Shown in pieces: positions 1 through 5,376 of a DNA stretch of 8,280 nt. A model generated the notes under the pieces. The model ran no database searches, was not told the DNA's origin, and saw nothing but the letters and a program-made list of their open reading frames with translations. The position numbers were made by a program, and so were the translations under genes. This DNA comes from Actinomycetes bacterium. Its GTDB lineage: Bacteria > Actinomycetota > Actinomycetes > Actinomycetales > Cellulomonadaceae. Location of the stretch: positions 1-8,280 of the forward strand of contig JAEYXM010000013.1 in assembly GCA_023428465.1 (NCBI GenBank), given 5' to 3'. The stretch's first letter is position 1. Each line of letters opens with the position of its first letter.

Positions 1-148
1 CGCTAGCGACGCCGGGTGGCCCCGGCGCGGCCCCGGGAGCCGCGGTGGAGGGGCGCACGGTGGTGCCGTGCAAAACCGGTAGGGCCCGGGTTAATCGGAT
101 ATCGCGGGTCGCGGAACTCGACACGCCGTTATCCGCCGGGAGAAATGG

Positions 149-211
149 CCCGTGACGGCGCTGGTGGGGGAGGCCCCCGGGCCCTCGGTCCCAGATCGTC
201 CCATGACGGCG
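149..211 (+). repeat. Imperfect 12-bp direct repeat upstream of the operon
   Basis: CCCGTGACGGCG at 149-160 recurs as CCCATGACGGCG at 200-211, with 11 of 12 bases identical. The copies start 51 bp apart, close to five helical turns, and the second lies just upstream of the -10 candidate at 215-220. This could be a pair of regulator sites. In such GC-rich DNA a chance repeat is also plausible. Confidence 0.35.
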
Positions 212-214
212 ACC

Positions 215-220
215 TACCCT
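215..220 (+). promoter_or_regulatory. Candidate -10 element
   Basis: TACCCT fits the loose TANNNT pattern of actinobacterial -10 boxes. A transcript starting about 7 bases downstream, near 227, would have a 5' leader of about 27 nt before the ATG at 254. No convincing -35 hexamer lies 16-19 bp upstream, so this is a weak call based on position and a degenerate match. Confidence 0.25.
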
Positions 221-238
221 GAAAAGGTCCCCAGTGGA

Positions 239-247
239 CGGTGAGGA
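239..247 (+). promoter_or_regulatory. Ribosome-binding site for the leader ORF
   Basis: The purine-rich CGGTGAGGAA at 238-247 contains a GGTGAGGA core that matches the 16S anti-Shine-Dalgarno well. It sits about 6-7 bases before the ATG at 254. It is clearly stronger than anything directly before the GTG at 385, which supports initiation at 254 followed by coupled translation of the large enzyme. Confidence 0.5.
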
Positions 248-253
248 ACCGCA

Positions 254-388
254 ATGACGCAGCACCTGAACCACAGGTCAGCGGGGCTGTCGGCCGATCA
301 GGTCGGCACCCCGGGGGCGACCCAGCCCACGTCGTCACGGGCCTCGCACACCCTGCGCTCCCTACGAAGGCACGGACGGGCATCGTGA
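254..388 (+). CDS. Possible 44-aa leader ORF overlapping nifJ
   Basis: This ATG-started frame of 44 codons ends in TGA at 386-388, so its stop overlaps the GTG start of the large oxidoreductase at 385 (GTGA). It has a good Shine-Dalgarno before it, and 37 of its 44 third positions are G or C, against 33 of 48 for the alternative in-frame extension of the downstream gene from 241. The predicted peptide is Ser/Thr/His/Arg-rich and has no Cys, no membrane segment and no family I recognise. Its end (TLRSLRRHGRAS) is Arg-rich and written with uncommon codons (CTA, CGA, AGG, GGA, GCA). It may be a leader peptide for translational coupling or attenuation, or a chance frame in GC-rich DNA. No function should be assigned. 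Confidence 0.4.
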   Translation: MTQHLNHRSAGLSADQVGTPGATQPTSSRASHTLRSLRRHGRAS

Positions 389-3300
389 CGACTCAGCAAC
401 CCCAGTTCCCCGGCATCCCCGACGTCATCAACGGCAACGGGGCGGTCGCCCACGTGATGCGTCATGTCTGCGGCGGGGTGATCGGCTACCCCATCACGCC
501 CTCGACGGAGATCGCAGAGCTCTTCGAGGCCGCCCGCGCGGAGGGCGGTGCGACCGTCTGGGGCACGCACCCCTTCTTCTTCGAGACCGAGGGCGAGCAC
601 TCGGCCCAGTCCGGCGCGCTCGGCGCCGCGCTCACCGGCGGCCAGTACGTCTCCAACGCCTCGTCCAGCCAGGGCATCCTCTACGCGCTCGAGTCCCACT
701 ACGTCACGGTGGGCAAGAAGATCGGCGGCTTCGTGCTGCAGGTCGCCGCGCGCGTCGTGTCCAAGCACTCCCTGAACGTCATGGCCGGCCACGACGACGT
801 CTACGCGCTGCTCCCCACCGGCTACACGATCCTGTTCGGGTCCAACCCGCAGGAGGCGGCCGACCTCGCCGCGATCTCCTACCGCGCCTCCGCACTGTCG
901 CTCGTCCCCGTCGCCAACTCGTTCGACGGCTTCGCGACCAGCCACGTCATGAGCGAGGTGCTCCTGCCCGAGCCCGCGCTGCTCAAGGAGTACCTCGGTG
1001 ACCCGGCCGGCCGCATCCCGTGCCCGACCGTCGCCCAGGAGATGCTCTTCGGCGCCAAGGGCCGCGTCTTCCAGCTGAACCAGTACCTCGACCGGCACGC
1101 GGACGACTTCGCGCCCGAGGCCCTGGCCGCACTGCGGGCCCACCTCACCACCGCAGCGGACCAGATCGAGTCCGACAACGCGGGCGACCTGGTCGCCGAG
1201 ACGGCCACCTGGGTCCCCGAGGACCTGCAGGCCCAGTGGCGCCGCCAGTGGACCGGCGCATGGGAGAAGGGCACCCGGCAGCTCGTCCCGGCGCTCGTCG
1301 ACCCGCACAACCCCGGCATCACCGGCCCCGTCCAGAACCAGCCCGACTTCCAGGCCGGCGCAGTCGACCACCGCACACACTTCGTCAACGCCGTGCCGTC
1401 GCTCGTCCGCCAGGCGATGACCGAGTACAGCGAGCTCACCGGCCGCGACTACGCGCCCGTGATGTCCTACGACTGCGAGGACGCCGACTACGTGATGGTC
1501 GGCCTCGGCTCCATCACCGACGACGTCCGCGCCGTCGTGCCCTACCTGCGCAAGCAGGGCCTCAAGGTCGGCGTCGTGTCCATCAAGCTCCTCCAGCCGT
1601 TCCCGGAGGCCGAGCTCGTCGCCGCCCTCAAGGGCAAGAAGGCCGTCACGGTCCTCGAGCGCTCGGACGACACGGCCCTCACGCGGTTCGTGACGCAGGC
1701 CCTGTTCAAGGCGCACGCGAACGCCGAGTCCGTCCAGCACGAGGGCATCCCCGCACTCGAGACGGTGCCGCGCCTCACCACGGCGATCTTCGGCCTCGGT
1801 GGCCACGACGTGCAGCCGCGCCACACCATCGCCGCCTTCAAGGCGATGGCCGAGGGCAAGGAAGCCCCGCTCATCTACCTGGGCTCGCAGTTCTTCAGCA
1901 AGGACCCGACGCCGGCCGTGGCAGCGCTGCAGGAGCGCCTGCGTGCCGCGTACCCCGAGACCGAGCTCATGGCGCTCGAGACCGAGCCCAACCCGGCGGT
2001 CCTGCCCGAGACGGCGATGCGCATCCGCTTCCACTCCGTGGGCGGCTACGGCACGATCGCCACGGGCAAGCTCCTCACCGACATCCTCGCCGGTGTGCTG
2101 GGCATGCACTCCAAGTCCGCACCCAAGTACGGCTCGGAGAAGTCGGGCGCGGCGACGAACTACTACATCACCCTGAGCCCGGAGCCGGTCCTGCTGACGA
2201 ACGCCGAGCTCGAGGACGTCGAGGTCGTCGTCTCCCCGGACCACAAGGCGTTCATCCACACCAACCCGCTCAAGGGCCTCGTCGAGGGTGGCACCTTCAT
2301 CCTGCAGTCCGACCTGGCGCCCGAGAGCGTGTGGCGTGACCTGCCCGCCTACGCCCGCCGCACCATCCGCGAGAAGAAGATCCGCTTCCTCGTCGTGGAC
2401 GCGTTCACGGTCGCCAAGAAGCACGCGCCGACGACGCAGCTCGAGACCCGCATGATGGGCATCGCGTTCATCGGTGCGGTCGCCGGCCACGTCGACCGCG
2501 TGTCGCAGGGCGCCTCGCAGGACGCGATCCGCGAGAAGGTCCGCGCGCAGATCGTCAAGAAGTTCGGCAGCAAGGGCGAGGCTGTCGTCGAGGCCAACAT
2601 GGCCGTGATCCGCGACGGCATCGACGCCACGCAGGTCGTCGACTACGAGCAGCCGGCCTTCCTCGCGATGGACACCGAGCCCGCGGCCCGCGCCGCGCGC
2701 ACGGCCTCGGTGTCCGCGTCGATGTGCCCGACGGTCTCGGAGGAGCGGGTCACCAACCTGTTCGACCCGTCGTACTACGAGGACCTCATCGCGCGGCCGT
2801 TCCGCGAGGGCACGATCGCTGAGGCCCCGGTCCTGCCGGGCACCGGTCTGTTCATGCCGATCGGCACGGGCGCCGTGAAGGACAAGGGCATCTTCCGCCG
2901 CACGGCGCCGGTCTTCGACGCCAGCAAGTGCACGGGCTGCCTCGAGTGCGCGCTCGTCTGCCCCGACGTCGCGATCCCGAACACGGTCCACGAGATCCAC
3001 GAGCTGCTCCTCGCGGGCATCGCCCAGATCGAGGGAACGGACGCCCAGCGCGAGGCGCTGCGGGCGCAGGTGTACCCGTGGGCGGAGCGCGTCCGCGAGA
3101 TCTACCGCCAGGACAAGAGCGACCGCGCCTTCGCGGACGTCGTCGCCCAGGCTGCGGAGGCGATCGACGCCGACCAGCGGTCCGTGATGCGCAACGTCGA
3201 GAAGGTCGTCGCGGTGCTCGCGACGTTCCCCGTCGCCCGCACCCGGCCGTTCTTCGACGCGATGGAGAAGGACGTCCCCGGCACCGGCGCGCTCTTCTCG

Positions 3301-5376
3301 GCGACGGTCGACCCGTGGAAGTGCACGGGCTGCCTCCAGTGCGTCGACGTCTGCGGCGCCGGCGCGCTCACCGCGGCGGACCAGGACGCGGACATCCTCG
3401 CGATGCTCGAGGAGCGGTTCGAGTTCGTCACCGGCATGCCCAACACGCCCAAGCGCTTCGTCGAGGGTGCGACGGCGGCGGACGGCGACACCAAGCGGCT
3501 GATGCTCGACCGCGACAACTACTACGCGACGACCGGTGGTCACGGCGCCTGCCGCGGCTGCGGTGAGGTCACCGCGATCCGCCTGGTCACCTCGCTGAGC
3601 CGCGCGCTCGGTGACGACCGCCGCAAGGCCCACACCCGTGAGCTGGAGCAGCTGGTCGACCAGCTCACCGCCAAGGCGGAGACGGTCGAGGACCCGGCCC
3701 GCCGCGAGCGGATCGCCGGCATCGTCGCCACGCTCGAGGAGCGGCTGTACCTCTACGAGGGTGGCCCGACCGGCAACGGCCCGGCCAGCACCGTCGTGGC
3801 GAACTCCACGGGCTGCTCGAGCGTCTACGCGTCGACGGTGCCGTTCACCCCGTACCTCGACCCGTGGGTCAACAGCCTCTTCCAGGACGCCCAGCCGCTG
3901 GCCACGGGCATCTGGGAGGGCATCTCGGCCCAGCTCGTCGCCGAGGTCCGGGCGACGCGCCAGGCGCGTCTCGAGCTGGACGACGCGTACGACCCCGCCC
4001 AGCACGACAAGCAGCTCTCGATGCTGTCGTGGCGCGGCTTCACGCCGGACGAGCTGGCCCTCATGCCGAACGTCATGACGATCGGCGGCGACGGCGCCAG
4101 CTACGACATCGGCTTCGGCGCGATGTCCCGCGTCCTCGCGAGCGGCACCCCGATCAAGGTCCTGGTGCTCAACACGGGTGCGTACTCCAACACCGGTGGC
4201 CAGGCCTCGACGGCCAGCTACACCGGTCAGGATGCCGACCTCGCCCGCTACGGCAAGGCGCACGACGGCAAGGTGGAGGCGCGCAAGGAGCTCGGGCTCA
4301 TCGCGTCCTTCCACCCGGGCGTCTACGCCTGCTCCACCGCCACGGCGCTGCACGGTCACTACCTCAAGACCGCGATGGACATGCTCGCCTTCGCCGACGG
4401 CGCCGCGCTCATGGACGTCTACACCCCGTGCGGTACCGAGAACGGCATCCAGGAGGACCTGTCCAACGCCCGTTCGCGGCTCGCCGTCGAGTCCCGCATG
4501 GCCCCGCTCTTCGTGCACGACCCGCGCAAGGGGTCGACGCTCTCCGAGCGGTTCAGCCTCGACGGGAACCCGGACGTCGACAAGGCGTGGACGACGAGCA
4601 CGCTCGAGTACGTCGGCCCCGACGGCTCTGCGCAGCTCATGACGACGCCGCTGACGCCGGCCGAGTTCGCGCTCGGTGAGGTCCGCTTCAAGAAGCAGTT
4701 CAAGAAGCTGGCCGCCGACGCGGACGTCGACGCGGTCCCGATCGCCGAGTACGTCGAGCTTGCGGCCGCGGAGCGGGTCGGCAAGGTCCCGTTCGTCTAC
4801 GCGACGGACGACGACCGCCGGCTCATCCGGGTGGCCTGCTCGCCGTCGGTGGTCGCCCTGGTCGAGGAGCGTCAGCGCTACTGGCAGACGCTGCAGTACC
4901 TCGCGGGTCAGGGCCAGGCGAAGATCGCCGCCGAGTACAGCCAGGAGGTCGCCGATCTCAAGGCCCGGTACGAGGAGGCCGCGGCCATGCGCGAGGCGTC
5001 CCTGGACGACATCGCGAAGGCGATGTCCGACCTGGCTGCCTCGACCAAGGCGCCGGTCAGCCTGGGTGCCGTCTTCGGCGCTCCGGCCACCGGGGCTGCG
5101 CCGGCCGCTGCTGCTGCCGCGGCTCCTGCGGCCGTCGCCGTGGCTGACCGCGCGGTGTACCTCGCGCCGGAGGACGTGCCGCTGTGCAACGACTGCGGTA
5201 CCTGCTACCAGGACCTCCCGCAGTTCTTCGAGAAGACCACGCAGATCATCGACGGCGCGGCGCGGACCGTGGCTCAGATGATCCCGGGGTCGCTCGAGTC
5301 GGTCGAGATCACGCCGGAGATCCAGAAGCGGATCGACCGGGTCAAGTCCTCCTGCGATGCGGAGATCATCAAGTGA
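385..5376 (+). CDS. nifJ: Pyruvate:ferredoxin oxidoreductase-type enzyme with insertions and a C-terminal ferredoxin domain
   Basis: Single-chain 2-oxoacid:ferredoxin oxidoreductase, 1663 aa from GTG 385 (usual NifJ about 1200), likely cytoplasmic, making acyl-CoA and CO2 from a 2-oxoacid (pyruvate most likely) and CoA with TPP and Fe-S clusters. Order: N-terminal pyrimidine-binding domain with YPITPS (35-40), Glu71, Arg123 and FDGF (180-183); alpha domain II (about 368-510); gamma domain (about 545-745); EKR-like segment; dicluster ferredoxin domain with Cys849/852/855/859 and Cys980/983/986/990; TPP domain with proximal-cluster Cys1056, 1059, 1144 and 1349, GDG (1235-1237) and YSNTGGQ (1267-1273). 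Pyruvate-site Thr, Arg, Asn and Cys positions look conserved. Insertions lie near 208-312, 860-979 and 1060-1143. An Ala/Pro linker (about 1565-1588) leads to a ferredoxin-like tail with Cys1601/1604/1607 and Cys1657. GTG 385 is preferred because homology starts at about residue 13; an in-frame GTG at 241 would add 48 unrelated, poorly biased residues. The Shine-Dalgarno before 385 is weak, so coupling to the leader ORF is possible. The family is certain; the exact substrate is not. Confidence 0.93.
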   Translation: MTTQQPQFPGIPDVINGNGAVAHVMRHVCGGVIGYPITPSTEIAELFEAARAEGGATVWGTHPFFFETEGEHSAQSGALGAALTGGQYVSNASSSQGILYALESHYVTVGKKIGGFVLQVAARVVSKHSLNVMAGHDDVYALLPTGYTILFGSNPQEAADLAAISYRASALSLVPVANSFDGFATSHVMSEVLLPEPALLKEYLGDPAGRIPCPTVAQEMLFGAKGRVFQLNQYLDRHADDFAPEALAALRAHLTTAADQIESDNAGDLVAETATWVPEDLQAQWRRQWTGAWEKGTRQLVPALVDPHNPGITGPVQNQPDFQAGAVDHRTHFVNAVPSLVRQAMTEYSELTGRDYAPVMSYDCEDADYVMVGLGSITDDVRAVVPYLRKQGLKVGVVSIKLLQPFPEAELVAALKGKKAVTVLERSDDTALTRFVTQALFKAHANAESVQHEGIPALETVPRLTTAIFGLGGHDVQPRHTIAAFKAMAEGKEAPLIYLGSQFFSKDPTPAVAALQERLRAAYPETELMALETEPNPAVLPETAMRIRFHSVGGYGTIATGKLLTDILAGVLGMHSKSAPKYGSEKSGAATNYYITLSPEPVLLTNAELEDVEVVVSPDHKAFIHTNPLKGLVEGGTFILQSDLAPESVWRDLPAYARRTIREKKIRFLVVDAFTVAKKHAPTTQLETRMMGIAFIGAVAGHVDRVSQGASQDAIREKVRAQIVKKFGSKGEAVVEANMAVIRDGIDATQVVDYEQPAFLAMDTEPAARAARTASVSASMCPTVSEERVTNLFDPSYYEDLIARPFREGTIAEAPVLPGTGLFMPIGTGAVKDKGIFRRTAPVFDASKCTGCLECALVCPDVAIPNTVHEIHELLLAGIAQIEGTDAQREALRAQVYPWAERVREIYRQDKSDRAFADVVAQAAEAIDADQRSVMRNVEKVVAVLATFPVARTRPFFDAMEKDVPGTGALFSATVDPWKCTGCLQCVDVCGAGALTAADQDADILAMLEERFEFVTGMPNTPKRFVEGATAADGDTKRLMLDRDNYYATTGGHGACRGCGEVTAIRLVTSLSRALGDDRRKAHTRELEQLVDQLTAKAETVEDPARRERIAGIVATLEERLYLYEGGPTGNGPASTVVANSTGCSSVYASTVPFTPYLDPWVNSLFQDAQPLATGIWEGISAQLVAEVRATRQARLELDDAYDPAQHDKQLSMLSWRGFTPDELALMPNVMTIGGDGASYDIGFGAMSRVLASGTPIKVLVLNTGAYSNTGGQASTASYTGQDADLARYGKAHDGKVEARKELGLIASFHPGVYACSTATALHGHYLKTAMDMLAFADGAALMDVYTPCGTENGIQEDLSNARSRLAVESRMAPLFVHDPRKGSTLSERFSLDGNPDVDKAWTTSTLEYVGPDGSAQLMTTPLTPAEFALGEVRFKKQFKKLAADADVDAVPIAEYVELAAAERVGKVPFVYATDDDRRLIRVACSPSVVALVEERQRYWQTLQYLAGQGQAKIAAEYSQEVADLKARYEEAAAMREASLDDIAKAMSDLAASTKAPVSLGAVFGAPATGAAPAAAAAAAPAAVAVADRAVYLAPEDVPLCNDCGTCYQDLPQFFEKTTQIIDGAARTVAQMIPGSLESVEITPEIQKRIDRVKSSCDAEIIK
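5149..5373 (+). other. Tethered monocluster ferredoxin-like domain within the NifJ-type protein
   Basis: After the Ala/Pro linker, the last 75 residues (about 1589-1663) read as a small ferredoxin: LCNDCGTCYQDLPQFF gives C-x2-C-x2-C (1601, 1604, 1607), followed by an acidic segment rich in Ile, Val and Glu and a final Cys1657 in SSCDAEII. This matches the layout of one-cluster [4Fe-4S] ferredoxins, whose last ligand normally sits in a CP motif followed by a hydrophobic Ile/Val; here the Pro is Asp. The likely role is to receive electrons from the dicluster domain and pass them to a partner, perhaps the Nfn-like protein encoded next. Cluster type and function are inferred. Confidence 0.7.
5361..5364 (+). 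promoter_or_regulatory. Ribosome-binding site selecting GTG 5373
   Basis: GGAG lies inside the end of the nifJ-type gene, 8 bases before the GTG at 5373. The alternative in-frame ATG at 5382 would be 17 bases away, too far for good initiation, so the site favours the GTG that overlaps the upstream stop codon. Confidence 0.55.

Larger units (their letters stand above)
1..253. other. Upstream non-coding region
   Basis: No coding region can be supported here. The open frames in this stretch have no family resemblance and poor codon bias compared with the downstream genes. The region holds several GC-rich inverted repeats (for example a 5-bp G/C stem at 166-178), a few AT-richer islands around 69-78, 91-102 and 128-134, an imperfect direct repeat (149-160 and 200-211) and a weak -10-like hexamer near 215-220. 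It most likely contains the promoter and operator of the operon. I see no tRNA, riboswitch or clear terminator with a T-run, and no end of an upstream gene that I can recognise. Confidence 0.6.

Noticed and set aside
166..178. G/C hairpin that could be a terminator of an upstream gene
   Set aside because: The stem is only five base pairs, there is no T-run after it, and no upstream coding sequence is visible. Such stems are expected by chance at this GC content.
16..222. Small + strand open frame of 68 codons in the leader region
   Set aside because: It is Arg/Pro/Gly-rich with no family resemblance and no ribosome-binding site before its start, as expected for random GC-rich DNA.
241..384. 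N-terminal extension of the NifJ-type protein to GTG 241
   Set aside because: The added 48 residues have no NifJ resemblance and weaker third-position GC, there is no good Shine-Dalgarno before 241, and a competing frame with a better ribosome-binding site starts at 254.
298..4518. A 1406-codon open frame on the minus strand opposite the NifJ-type gene
   Set aside because: The strong GC bias at third positions of the real gene removes stop codons from the opposite strand. The predicted protein is rich in Arg, Asp, Gly, Val and Leu, with no recognisable motif, while the + strand frame has complete family motifs throughout.
5184..5372. Extension of the Nfn-like protein upstream to 5184
   Set aside because: This would lie inside the ferredoxin-like end of the NifJ-type gene in another frame. 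GTG 5373 with GGAG 8 bases upstream is a normal overlapping start.
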